This document shows positions 1 through 8,223 of a DNA stretch of 29,612 nucleotides, in pieces. Under the pieces are notes generated by a model. It had not been told where the DNA came from and ran no database searches. It saw only the letters and a program-made list of their open reading frames with translations. Numbering within the stretch: the stretch's first letter is position 1; every line of letters begins with the position of its first letter. The stretch comes from a virus: positions 1 to 29,612 of the IMG/VR virus record IMGVR_UViG_3300036402_000304. The stretch is one strand, 5' to 3'. A program made the position numbers and the translations under genes.

Positions 1-84
1 TTGACACGTCGGGCAAATCACCGGCATACATTCACATCGCAAGAACTCAAAAGCCCGCACCGGAAGACCGGGGGCGGGCTTTTT
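1..84 (+). repeat. Promoter-terminator repeat, copy 1
   Basis: First of five copies of a roughly 85-bp element. It opens with TTGACA at 1-6, has an 18-bp spacer holding the invariant CGTCGGGCAAATCAC, and then CATACA at 25-30 in the -10 position. About 23 bases later comes a GC-rich hairpin (53-79) followed by a T-run at 80-84, the form of an intrinsic terminator. If both parts work, the product is an RNA of about 45 nt. This copy has the weakest -10 and diverges most (CCGGCAT instead of CCTGCAT). The promoter and terminator roles are inferred from consensus only. Confidence 0.75.
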
Positions 85-183
85 GGTACCTGGAGGTTTG
101 AATCGGGCGGTCGTTGCCGTCACATTTCCGTTGTGTCGCCGTATTTTCGCTGTGCCGTGCCCGCTGGGCTCAAGGACATCGCG

Positions 184-530
184 ATGAAGAAAATGCTTGT
201 GGGCGCTTTGATAGCAGGTTCGTTGGTTTCGTTCGAGGCGAGAGCCCAACGACGCGCCGGAAGTGCAGCACTGGGCGCGGTGTCGGGCGCCGTCGTACCG
301 GGACCGGTCGGGGCGGCGGCAGGTGCGTTCATCGGACACACCGCTGGACCGTCGATCACGCGCTGGGGAATGCAGCGATCCTCATCTCGATCCGGCGCAA
401 GGCATGCAACACAATTCGGCCCAGTACCCCAGCGACAGGCGGCCGCTGTGGCAGGTCCGCCGTCAGCGGTCAGGACTTCGCCGCTTCGGCCAAGAGAGTC
501 GCGCCACCACCGGTTCAGGGGTTCGAATAG
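184..530 (+). pseudogene. Glycine-zipper secreted protein, frameshifted
   Basis: From ATG 184 the frame encodes a signal peptide (MKKMLVGALIAGSLVSFEARAQ) and then a glycine/alanine zipper around residues 25-55 (ALGAVSGAVV, GAAAGAFIG), the pattern of small exported glycine-zipper proteins. The usual C-terminus, which I remember as ending in PPVQGFE, appears in a different frame and ends with TAG at 528-530 (VAPPPVQGFE). The starting frame stays open to 900 but there it only reads through the downstream repeat. The frame change must lie between about 400 and 490. The signal and zipper are seen directly; family membership and the expected C-terminus are from memory. It is probably a decayed exported protein lying between two repeat copies. 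Confidence 0.55.
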
Positions 531-567
531 AGCACCGGCGCGCGACGCGAGGGGCGCGACAAGATAT

Positions 568-652
568 TTGACACGTCGGGCAAATCACCTGCATATCTTC
601 ATCATTGCAAGAATTCAAAGGCCCGCGCCGGGAAACCGGCCGCGGGTTTTTT
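568..652 (+). repeat. Promoter-terminator repeat, copy 2
   Basis: TTGACA at 568-573, an 18-bp spacer identical in its core to the other copies, CATATC at 592-597, then a hairpin of CCCGCG/CGCGGG and CCGG/CCGG arms with a GAAA loop (622-646) and six T at 647-652. It lies just downstream of the broken glycine-zipper gene. The 230 bases that follow hold no gene I can recognise. Confidence 0.8.
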
Positions 653-881
653 CAATCCGGTCTGTTGTGCCGCGAGCGGACCGCTGTGTGCTTCGCCACG
701 TTTTCCGCGCAAAACATCCTGAGGGAACCGGCAGTAGTTACGGGCGAACTGTGCGAAGGGTCCTCAGAATAGGAAATAAACGGGGCAGGAGAGTTCTCGA
801 GGAACGGCAGCGTGATTTCAATCGACAGTCGGCTTCTAGCGGTACGACGTCTCTCATTATAGCGAGGCTAGTGTGCAAGTG

Positions 882-986
882 CTCGAAGCGAAATTCTTGA
901 GTTCGGACAGTATCGATGACGCGGTGGCGCTGTACAACGCCCGCAAGTTCATCCGGCGCGGAGGCGCGGATTGGCCAGAGATTTGA
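882..986 (+). pseudogene. Scaffold protein C-terminal relic 1
   Basis: One frame reads LSSDSIDDAVALYNARK and continues to a TGA at 984-986. This matches the C-terminus of the full-length scaffold-type gene at 22027-23244 (LSSSGDIRDAVALYHARK). No start codon or upstream body of the gene is present, so it is a 3' fragment. Its stop codon lies inside the TTGACA hexamer of the next repeat copy, so the relic and the repeat are directly joined. It is probably the remains of an earlier duplication or of a second prophage. Confidence 0.65.
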
Positions 987-1067
987 CACGTCGGGCAAAT
1001 CACCTGCATATTGTCACCATCGCAACAATTCAAAAGCCCGCGCCGGGAAACCGGCGGCGGGCTTTTT
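983..1067 (+). repeat. Promoter-terminator repeat, copy 3
   Basis: TTGACA at 983-988, an 18-bp spacer, CATATT at 1007-1012, then a hairpin at 1036-1062 with arms GCCCG/CGGGC and GCCGG/CCGGC around a GAAA loop, and a T-run at 1063-1067. The expected start near 1019 would give a transcript of about 49 nt. This copy follows scaffold relic 1 directly. Confidence 0.8.
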
Positions 1068-1086
1068 CAGTTCGCATTTCCTGAAT

Positions 1087-1205
1087 CGGACGGCGGCCGC
1101 ACGTCATGGCGCCACATCCTCCCATGCAATGCTGCCAGAAGCGTCGCAAGCGGGCCGCCGTCCGAACCTGATCCTGAGTTTTGCCGGCACGCGCGAACGT
1201 GCCGG
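1087..1205. repeat. Nested inverted repeats in non-coding spacer
   Basis: CGGACGGCGGCC at 1087-1098 is repeated as its exact reverse complement at 1153-1164, giving a 12-bp stem with a 54-base loop. A second perfect stem, CCGGCACG/CGTGCCGG, lies at 1184-1205 with a 6-base loop. Neither is followed by a T-run, so they do not look like terminators. No convincing gene covers 1068-1331. They could be protein-binding palindromes or a REP-like sequence. Confidence 0.5.
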
Positions 1206-1331
1206 TGCGCGGGCGTGGCAAAAGTCCACGGCCGCACGCGGCCTCCATGGCATGGAGATAAGGTTCGCGCCCGAAATGATCGCTGAGGCGGTCATGCCGC
1301 ATATTTATTTCCTACCGAGGAGGTGGCCGAC

Positions 1332-1403
1332 ATGACCGCATCGCTGATTGCGCTCGCCCTGGCAGCCCTCATCGCCATTGCGGTGTGGGAGGCGTTCGAC
1401 TGA
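1332..1403 (+). CDS. 23-residue single-pass membrane peptide
   Basis: A short open frame from ATG 1332 to TGA 1401-1403 encodes MTASLIALALAALIAIAVW and then EAFD. It is almost entirely a hydrophobic alpha-helix, long enough to cross a membrane once. A strong Shine-Dalgarno sequence (GAGGAGGTGG) lies at about 1317-1326, at normal spacing, which is the main reason to believe it. It stands alone upstream of the terminase genes. Its function is unknown; small membrane peptides of this kind occur as phage accessory products. Confidence 0.5.
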   Translation: MTASLIALALAALIAIAVWEAFD

Positions 1404-1533
1404 GGCGTAAGACCATTCGGTTCGTGCCGCGCCAACAGCACAGTACGAACGGATGCTCGAAGCTCGCTTTTTGTTCAAACGGCAAGGCCCGGCAATGATG
1501 TGGCGGATCATGCTGACATACGGCCTCGCGTAG

Positions 1534-1818
1534 ATGTCGGGGCAAGTCTCAAAGGAAGCCAGATCAAAGATGGCCAAGGCGGTTACCAAAATTCGCTCGC
1601 TGGCGCGCAGCCACACCAGGGCGGCGCTCAAAGTCCTGTTCGGCGTCATGCGATCGGAAGACGCAACACCGGCAGCGCGGGTGTCCGCGGCCAATGCCAT
1701 TCTGGATCGTGGTTGGGGCAAGGCGCCACAAGCAAACGGGAATGGCGGCGACGGCTGGCGGGAACTGATCGATAGAATCGAGCGTATCATTGTCCACCCT
1801 GATAATTCCCACAGCTAG
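1534..1818 (+). CDS. Putative small terminase subunit-like protein
   Basis: A 94-residue basic, helical protein. Residues 13-60 (KAVTKIRSLARSHTRAALKV and a run ending in AANAILDRGWGK) have the pattern of a short DNA-binding domain often found just before large terminase genes, where the small subunit recognises the packaging site. The C-terminus (WRELIDRIERIIVH) is probably an oligomerisation helix. ATG 1534 has little ribosome-binding signal. ATG 1570, 36 bases on, has AAGGAAG about 12 bases upstream and is a possible alternative start. Its end overlaps the large terminase start by 29 bases, suggesting translational coupling. The role is inferred mainly from position, size and composition. 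Confidence 0.6.
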   Translation: MSGQVSKEARSKMAKAVTKIRSLARSHTRAALKVLFGVMRSEDATPAARVSAANAILDRGWGKAPQANGNGGDGWRELIDRIERIIVHPDNSHS

Positions 1819-3072
1819 GATCTTCGAGCCGCTACTGGCACCGTCGCGCTACAAGGGCGCGTATGGGGGGCGCGGCTCGGGAAAGTCCCATTTCTTCGGC
1901 GAGTTGCTGGTCGAGACTTGCCAGGCTGAGCGTGGCACGCTGGCGGTGTGCATTCGCGAGGCGCAAAGAACGCTGATGCAATCGTCCAAGCGGCTGATTG
2001 AGAGCAAGATCGCGGGTCTCGGCCTCGGTCACCAGTTCAAGGTCTTCAGCGACAAGATCGCGACGCCCGGAGATGGTGCGATCATTTTTCGGGGCCTTCA
2101 GGATCACACCGCCGAGTCGATCAAATCACTGGAAGGATTCCGGATCGCCTGGATCGACGAGGCACAGAACCTCAGCTCGCGCAGCCTGGCGCTGCTGCGC
2201 CCAACCATTCGCACCGCAGGGTCAGAGCTGTGGGCGAGCTGGAATCCGCGACGCAAGTCCGACGCAATCGACGATTTCTTCCGGGTGAGCCGGCCGGCGC
2301 GATTGTCGTCAATGCCAACTGGCGTGACAATCCCTGGTTTCCCGCCGTGCTGGAGGAGGAACGCAAGACGGACCTGTCGCTCTACCCCGACCGGTACGAC
2401 CACATTTGGGAAGGCGATTATGTGAGGATGTTCGAGGGCGCCTATTTTGCGCAAATGCTTTCCGAAGCGCGGGCGCAGGGCCGGATCGGCAAGGTCTCGG
2501 CCGATCCACTGCTGCCGCTACGTGCCTTCATCGACATCGGCGGCGCTGGCGCCACCGCCGATGCCTTCACGATGTGGGTGGTGCAGTGGGTGGGACAAGA
2601 AATCCGAGTCCTCGATTATTACGAGAGCGTCGGCCAGGTGCTGGCGTTTCATGTCAACTGGCTGCGTTCGCGCGGTTATGCCAACGCGATCCTTTATCTG
2701 CCGCATGATGGCGTCAACCAGAACAACATCACCGGCAAGCGCTACGAGGATCATCTGCGCGAAGCCGGCTTCAACGTCGAGCCGCCGGTGAAGAACCAGG
2801 GCAGGGGGGCGGCGATGATGCGGGTCGAGGCGCTGCGAAGGCTGGGGCCGCAGATCTGGTGGAACGAGGCGACGACGGAGCCCGGCCGCGACGCCGTCGG
2901 CTTTTATCACGAGCGCAAGGACGACGTTCGCAATGTCGGACTCGGGCCGGAGCATGACTGGTCCAGCCACGCGGCGGATGCGCTTGGGTTGATGGCGATC
3001 TGTTACCAGGAGCCGGGGCGGGCGGCGAGTTTCAACCGGACGATCCGGTATCGCGAGCAGGGGTGGGTGTGA
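1790..3072 (+). pseudogene. Terminase large subunit, single-base frameshift
   Basis: The packaging ATPase-nuclease that drives DNA into the prohead. From TTG 1790 the N-terminal ATPase shows Walker A GGRGSGKS (residues 26-33), Walker B IAWIDEAQ with D123 and E124, and a coupling motif SWNP (150-153). The frame is lost after FFR at about 2283. The nuclease half continues at once in the next frame as GEPAGAIVV, includes an acidic strand (FIDIGG) and ends near DWSSHAADALG. Adding one G to the GGG run at 2283-2285 restores a continuous protein of 427 residues, a normal length. No canonical slippery heptamer is present, so programmed frameshifting is unlikely. It is either a true inactivating deletion or a base-calling error. 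Confidence 0.85.
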
Positions 3073-3300
3073 AGGCATGTTGCAACGACAGTGATCGCAG
3101 CAGCATTCGATCATTTCTTGCCGCGGGCGGGGTTCTTGCCTCGTATCGCCCTGCGCACACCATGAGATGCGGTGGCGCTATACACAGCCATGGCTCGGAT
3201 AGAGATTTCACAAGCCGAGCTCTGGACGATCGGTCCGATCGCGATCCTTTGTCGCTCTATTGGATAAACCGGACCCTCCGAAAGCCCGAACGGGTATCGT

Positions 3301-3640
3301 TTGAGCCGGCGCTTTGCCGACCAGCCAGAATTTATCCTGCCCGATTCAGCGATGCGGGCGCTGACGCCTGATGAGATCCCCGCCGAGCTTCCGACTTCGT
3401 TCGATGACCGCTTTGGAGACTGGGTTTCTTCGGGTGGAGCCAGTGCACCGCGTGGTCCGTATCAACCGGAGCCGCAAAACCAGGCGGCCCGATCACTCGG
3501 GACTGTCAACGGCAAGTGGATGCCTGACTGGCCGTTTCTGCCCCCGATCTGGGGTTTGCCGATCGGCCACCGACCACTCTTGCGGAAGACTGGGCCATGC
3601 GCGGCTGAGGCCTGCCGAATGGAACAAGAAGGCGCGCTAA
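3301..3640 (+). pseudogene. Decayed proline-rich accessory protein
   Basis: An open frame from TTG 3301 gives a plausible N-terminus with acidic and proline-rich segments (TPDEIPAELPTSFDDRFGDW) and later PDWPFLPPIWGLP. The last segment resembles MPPIWPVIPLP in the cargo-type gene at 17315. The frame stays open beyond 3640 but then runs over the start of the portal gene in another register, so the real gene must end or decay before about 3700. I do not recognise a function. The preceding 3073-3300 holds no recognisable gene. Confidence 0.35.
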
Positions 3641-3703
3641 CGCGTAGCGCGGGCTCGGCGGCGAATCTGAGCTCATTCACTCATTTGAATCGAGACTTTC
3701 ACC

Positions 3704-4279
3704 ATGTCAAAAATGTCCTTATCCGATCTCAAATCCATGCTCGCCTCCGAAAAAGCCGACGCACTAGCCGGCATCTCGGCGGCACGGTTGATGGAAGAGC
3801 GCGCCGATGCGATGGATTATTACCTCGGCGATATGCGCAAGGACATGCCGGCGCAGGACGGCCGTTCGCGGGCGGTCTCGACCGATGTCGCCGACATCAT
3901 CGAAGGCCTGATGCCGTCGCTGATGGATATCTTTGCCGGGTCCGACGAAGTCGTCCGCTTCGAACCGGTGGGGCCCGAGGACGAAGCGGCGGCACAGCAG
4001 GAAACCGATTACGTCAACCACGTTTTTATGCAGCAAAATCCCGGCTTTATGGTGTTGTATTCCTTCATCAAGGACGCGCTGCTTTCCAAGGTCGGAATCG
4101 TAAAGGTGTGGTGGGAGGAGCGTGAGGAAGAGAGCCGCGAAACTTATTACGATCTCACCGACGACCAGTTCGCGCTGTTGGCGCAGGCCGTGACGGAATC
4201 CAACGGCGCGATGAAGATCGTGGCGCATACGGTGCACGGGGTAGGCGATGTGGCGGAAGAATCGAAAGTGATCAGTTGA
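3704..4279 (+). pseudogene. Portal protein, N-terminal fragment
   Basis: Start of a P22-like portal protein, the ring at the head vertex through which DNA enters and leaves. ATG 3704 opens MSKMSLSDLKSMLASEKADA, followed by the helical region and the wing domain, with the typical DVADIIEGLMPSLMDIFAG at residues 66-84. Homology stops at about residue 190 (ESKVI). The frame then ends at TGA 4277-4279, inside the foreign segment 4271-5231. The second half lies at 5235-6812. Removing 961 bp between two GATCA copies rejoins the halves in frame into about 715 residues, close to the P22 portal's 725. Confidence 0.85.
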
Positions 4280-4468
4280 AAATGTGTGGGCCGTGTTCGG
4301 GCTTATGGCCACGAAAAATGGGAAGAGGCCCAAGGAAGCAGGGCGAAGCCGCCGAGTGCCCAGGCAAGTATAATACGATCATTAAGGACCCCTTTTCTCG
4401 ATACTGTCTGCCGGCTTCTGTGAGGCATGCAGGGTCGATCGCGCTCGCATCGCTCAGGACACGAAGGC

Positions 4469-4621
4469 TCAAAAAGTAGAAGCCAAAAGGCTCTTGTGTT
4501 TCCAGGTCTTGCCTGAAGCAAGGCTGTTGTAGATCAAACGGGTGAAATTCAGGTTTCGTCCTGCAAGAAACAGAACTCCGCAGCCCCAAGCCACGACGAA
4601 GCTGATGGCAACATAGGTCAT
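4469..4621 (-). CDS. 50-residue membrane protein
   Basis: On the minus strand, ATG at 4621-4619 starts a frame encoding MTYVAISFVVAWGCGVLFLA followed by a polar, basic tail ending in LLASTF. The first 20 residues form one clear transmembrane helix. The sequence upstream on that strand has CGGAG about 7 bases before the start, a reasonable ribosome-binding site. It is the only minus-strand gene in this part and lies within the portal insertion, so it is probably accessory cargo. I do not recognise the family. Confidence 0.5.
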   Translation of the reverse strand: MTYVAISFVVAWGCGVLFLAGRNLNFTRLIYNSLASGKTWKHKSLLASTF

Positions 4622-4745
4622 TGCGAACTCCGTTTCTCGACCTGCCAGCGCGCACTGCCATCGTTGCTTCTATTGGCCCTGGCTGCGCGTCGCGTGCTTA
4701 TCGCTTCTTTAATATCAAAGGGTACGAGCCCATGTCGGTCAATGA

Positions 4746-5106
4746 AATGGGAATCCCCGACCGGATGGATATTCTGCAACGTTACCGTTCGTTGGAATAG
4801 GCGGGACCTATTACGTGAACCCAGGCTCACCTACGGCTCCCAAGGTCACGCTGACAGGCGGCCTCGGCCTAGGCGGAGGTGGAGTGCATTCCACCTTTCC
4901 AAGAAAGGGATTGACCGTCGGTCGGGTTCCTTGAATCGGGCGATCAGGATTCGTTCGGCGGCGGAATGCTCGGCTGGCAGGCGTCGGTAGACGGCGTGGA
5001 TCCGCGGTCGCCAACTGCACCGATTCCGCCGCAGCAGCCAGCATCGGAACCGAATGGGTTGCTCGGGCGCCTGCTGGAGTACCAGCGCACTGACCGCGGC
5101 TACTGA
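4746..5106 (+). pseudogene. Decayed accessory gene with GLLGRLL C-terminus
   Basis: Two consecutive frames look coding. The first (4746 to about 4930) reads PFVGIGGTYYVNPGSPTAPK and a glycine-rich run (GGLGLGGGG). The second (about 4930-5106) reads SGDQDSFGGGMLGWQ, a proline-rich stretch, and ends NGLLGRLLEYQRTDRGY. The change of frame near 4930 and the lack of a start mark it as a relic. The closing motif resembles GGLLGRLLALQAEQSGY in the gene at 17315 and GGLRGRLLSL at 20040-20105. Function is unknown. It could be the tail end of a virion-associated cargo protein. Confidence 0.4.
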
Positions 5107-5159
5107 GAAGCGGCCGCTCGCTTGCGGATTTTGTCGCCGCCCCATTTCCAAACCTAGTA

Positions 5160-6812
5160 TTGACAGACGAGCTCATGAATATGCCCATTCCCTTGCTTTC
5201 CTTGCCGGTGCCGGCCCTAGCTGTGTCCCCGATCACGCACGACGTCACCATCGTCTCCACGCGAAAAGTCGCCCAGGCCAAGGTGCTCGGCGTGCCACCG
5301 GAAGAGTTCGGCATCGAGCGCGGCGCGCGCAGCATCCGCGACTGCAACTACTGCTTCCACGAGGTCGTCACCAAGACCGAAGGGCAGCTGATCGCTGAAG
5401 GTTTTGATCAGGAACAGATCAGGTCGCTCGGCGACACCGCAGGCAATGCTGACACCGAGAGGCGTTCCCGAGATAGCGGCGCCAGCGGTGTGAACTCAGC
5501 GGCGCGGCTGGTGCGCATCACCGAGCATTACGTGCGGATGGACTACGAAGGTAGCGGCCGGCCCGGCCTCTACCAGGTCATTAGCGGTGGCGACCAAAGC
5601 GAGATCCTGCGCAAGGATGGCCGTGAGTGCGTTACCCCGTTCGACGCCATCCCGTTTGCGACGACGACACCAGTGCCGGTGACGCATCGGTTCTTCGGCC
5701 GATCGATCGCCGATCTCGTGATGCCCCTGCAGCGGGAGAAAACCGCCTTGAAGCGTGGCGCGCTGGACAATCTCTATTTGCATAACAATCCGCGGGTCGA
5801 AGTGGCCGAATCCAACGCCGGGCCGAATACGCTCGACGATTTGCTGGTGTCGCGCCCGGGCGGGGTGGTCCGCACCAAGACCGCCGGCGGACTGAATTGG
5901 CAGGTGGTGCCTGACATTACCACGTCGATCTACCCGATGTTGCAGTATATCGATGCCGAGTTGGAAACCCGCAGCGGACTGGCCCGGCAAAGCCAGGGAA
6001 TCGATGCCAACGCGCTGCAGAACCAATCCGCCACCGCGGTGGCGCAGGTGTTCTCGGCCTCGCAAATGCGCATCAAACTGATCGCCCGCATCATGGCCGA
6101 AGGCGTGCGGGATATCTTCGCGCTGCTGCACGGCACGATCCGAAAGCACGGCCAGATGCGAGAGACGGTGCGGCTGCGCAATGCTTGGGTCGATGTCGAT
6201 CCGCGCAGCTGGAAAACCCGTAATGATATGATCATCAATGTGGGCCTGGGCGCCGGTGGCAAGGCGCAGCAGTTCGCGCAGGTGATGGCGCTCGCCAATA
6301 TCCAGAAGCAACTGGTGGCGGGCGGCAAGGCGCATCTGGTCGGCGACCGCGAGCTTTACAATACCGCGGCGGAACTGACCAAGATCATGGGGCACAAGAA
6401 TCCCGACCGGTTCTTTTGCGATCCCACCGCTACCGATCCGCAAACCGGCCAATTGCTAAATCCGCCGCCGCCGCCGGCACTACCGCCCGATCCAAAATTG
6501 CTGGCGCTGCAAGCGAAGGCACAGGCCGACCAGGCTGCCGCCGCGCACAAGTCGCAGTTCGAGCAGCAGAGGGCGCAGAACGACGCCATCCACCAGCAGG
6601 TCAAGACCCAGGCGGAGATCGAGCTAGCAAAGATCAAGGCTGAGCTCGACGCCCGGATGAAACTGCTGGACGCGCATCTGAAGGCATCGGATGAGGCGAC
6701 GAAGCCGCGGCCTTTCCATCCAGCGGGCGCGCGGAAAGCCAGCGATGGCCACCACTATGTTGTGGACCCGAAGCGGCCCGGCAAACACTTATTGGTGGTT
6801 CATCATGGCTGA
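5160..6812 (+). pseudogene. Portal protein, C-terminal fragment
   Basis: An open frame of 550 codons from TTG 5160. The first 25 residues come from the insertion; portal homology starts at THDVTIVSTRK. Recognisable portal features follow: EEFGIERGARSIRDCNYCFHEV, the stem and crown region (SRPGGVVRTKT to ELETRSGLARQSQGID), and an alanine/glutamine-rich coiled coil at roughly residues 440-510 behind a proline run. The end overlaps the next gene's ATG by 8 bases. Without its N-terminal 190 residues this cannot form a normal portal ring. The long antisense frame opposite 5496-6452 is a codon-bias shadow. Confidence 0.85.
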
Positions 6813-7146
6813 TTTTTCTCTGGTGCCTGTCGACTATCAGCCGGATTTCTCCGACTTCTCACTCGTTCCGGTAGACTATGATCCGTTCGGTGCCGATGGC
6901 GCACAACAGCCAGGGATGCGACGGGGAAGCCAGGCCCAGCCACCGGCTACGGGAGCCGTTTACCTCGATATCGGCGGCCAATTCTCGGATGGCGACAAGA
7001 CGGCCGATATCGCAAGAAGCGGTATCGGCGGTGCGCCGAGGCTCGCGCCATCGGTCGCACCATCCGATGGCTATGCAGGCAAATCGGAGTGCAATTGCCG
7101 GAGTTCGCAGCTGGATACGGCGGCATCTATGGTCAAGCGAGCCTAG
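6805..7146 (+). pseudogene. Accessory virion-type protein, decayed after N-terminus
   Basis: ATG 6805 overlaps the portal stop by 8 bases and starts a protein with a tandem N-terminal duplication: DFSLVPVDY at residues 3-11 and again at 17-25, joined by QPDFS. I remember this N-terminus from larger prophage proteins of Bradyrhizobium with variable C-terminal parts. Here the frame ends at 7146, but a good continuation (QLPEFAAGYGGIYGQASLGQ) appears in another frame from 7089, so a frameshift lies near 7080. That second frame stays open to 7436, though its later part is not convincing. It is probably the remnant of a multi-domain cargo gene. Duplicated portal 3' ends lie on both sides of it. 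Confidence 0.5.
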
Positions 7147-7442
7147 GACAGTCGCTGAGCGATGGTTACAGAGCCGATGTCCCTTATTGGTCAAAGTCAT
7201 CCAAAACCGGATCAAACCTACAACAATTTAGCATGGCCAGTCACGCTGCCTATAGTAGATGCGTGGACAAGTGCTTACACTTGCTGCCTTTGCCTAGCGG
7301 TGACTTGTTCGGAATTTCGGCTGTGTGTAGCCCGATGCATGGGACGTCTCTGATGGATATCCAAACTGGTTGGCAACCGGCGGCAATGGCCTTGGCACGA
7401 GGTGCGTTGCGCGACATCGCCGAAGAGACCGCGTAAAGCTGG

Positions 7443-7620
7443 AAACCCAGAGATTGAGCTGGCAAAGATCACGGCCGAGCTCGCTGCCAAAATGGCGCTG
7501 CTCGATGCCCATCTGAAGACGGCCGGCGAAACGTAGAAGGCGCAGCGTTCCCACGTGCTTGGACCCGGGAGCCGAGGGACGGGGCCATTATGTTGAAGAC
7601 CCGGGCCGGCCTGGCAGAAG
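7443..7620 (+). pseudogene. Second, degenerate portal 3' end
   Basis: From 7443 the frame reads PEIELAKITAELAAKMALLD and AHLKTAGE, then TAG. This parallels AEIELAKIKAELDARMKLLD and AHLKASDE near the C-terminus of the portal gene (about 6613-6700). Nucleotide similarity continues beyond the stop: the segment around 7585-7620 (TATGTTGAAGACCCGGGCCG) mirrors TATGTTGTGGACCCGAAGCG near 6760. It is therefore a diverged duplicate of the portal's last 60 codons, with a premature stop and indels. Together with the intact copy it brackets the accessory gene at 6805. Confidence 0.7.
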
Positions 7621-7818
7621 ATAAAACTCTCGATGTCGACAGCATTTCAGATTGTCTCAGTTCAACGCCCAACCAAACCTGCTAAGCCCCGCCTGTCGAG
7701 TTGCGAAGGCAAGAAGGGCGTCAATCCGCAGGCCGGACATTGCTACTTCCCCCAATGCCGTTGCCGTCACCCGATCCACAACTGCCAGCACTTACGAGAA
7801 CACAAAGGAGGGCATCCG

Positions 7819-8118
7819 ATGTCTGATGAGAACAGGCTTGACGAGGCTGCGGCAAAGGCGGTCCGCGCCCAGCAATTGCTCGACAACGATCTGCTGAGAG
7901 AAGCATTCGCCGAACTCGAGCAAAACTACACTGCGGCATGGCGGGCCACCACGATCGATGATGTCGGCGGGAGAGAGAAATTATTTCTTGCCATCAATGT
8001 TGTCGGCAAGGTGCGCGATCATCTGGGCGCCATCATCGCCAACGGAAAGCTGGCGCAGGCTGAACTAAAGGAGCTGTCGCAGGTAGCCGAACGCAGGAAG
8101 CGGTTTGGGATCGTGTGA
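7819..8118 (+). CDS. Conserved phage protein between portal and capsid
   Basis: A 99-residue acidic, helical protein (MSDENRLDEAAAKAVRAQQL to AERRKRFGIV). ATG 7819 is chosen because AAGGAGG lies 9 bases upstream; the open frame extends back to 7633, but that part looks unlike protein. The sequence is mostly amphipathic helix with a long C-terminal coiled coil (LAQAELKELSQVAERRKR). I remember similar small proteins in prophages of this type between portal and capsid genes. The function is not known to me; an assembly or packaging accessory role would fit its position. Confidence 0.65.
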   Translation: MSDENRLDEAAAKAVRAQQLLDNDLLREAFAELEQNYTAAWRATTIDDVGGREKLFLAINVVGKVRDHLGAIIANGKLAQAELKELSQVAERRKRFGIV

Positions 8119-8169
8119 TGCCGGAGGAGCGGCCCGCAGCGGCGACGCCGTAAGCGGGAATCGACGATA

Positions 8170-8200
8170 TTCGCAATCCGAGCACAAGCTGTGCTATACT
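8170..8200 (+). promoter_or_regulatory. Possible promoter for the 63-residue gene
   Basis: TATACT at 8195-8200 is a good -10 hexamer and lies 24 bases before ATG 8224. The best -35 candidate is TTCGCA at 8170-8175 with a long 19-base spacer, so the call is weak. Confidence 0.25.
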
Positions 8201-8223
8201 CGGAGGGGAAAGCAGGAGGCACA

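Larger units (their letters stand above)
4271..5231. other. 961-bp insertion splitting the portal gene
   Basis: GATCA occurs at 4270-4274 and again at 5231-5235, exactly where portal homology stops and restarts. Collapsing the two copies into one gives VITHDVT in frame. This fits an insertion with a 5-bp target duplication, or a recombination event at that sequence. No terminal inverted repeats and no transposase are visible, so it is not a recognisable insertion sequence. It carries a small antisense membrane-protein gene (4469-4621) and a decayed plus-strand accessory gene (4746-5106). The boundaries are inferred from the portal frame, and a 5-base match can occur by chance. Confidence 0.55.

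Noticed and set aside
1-900. Plus-strand open frame of 299 codons from position 1
   Set aside because: It runs through two repeat copies and the frameshifted glycine-zipper gene; only the part from ATG 184 is protein-like.
2270-2292. Programmed ribosomal frameshift in the large terminase gene
   Set aside because: No X-XXY-YYZ heptamer precedes the junction, and terminases of this type are normally in one frame; a missing G explains it more simply.
3640-4125. Continuation of the frame that opens at 3301
   Set aside because: It overlaps the clearly coding start of the portal gene in a different register and becomes Arg-rich.
4621-4800. Plus-strand frame of 59 codons from TTG 4621
   Set aside because: Protein-like in part, but it has no ribosome-binding site and overlaps both the antisense gene start and the relic at 4746; kept only as a remark under findings.
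5496-6452. Minus-strand open frame of 318 codons
   Set aside because: It lies opposite the portal gene in the usual codon-bias shadow, is rich in His and Arg, and has no ribosome-binding site or recognisable motif.
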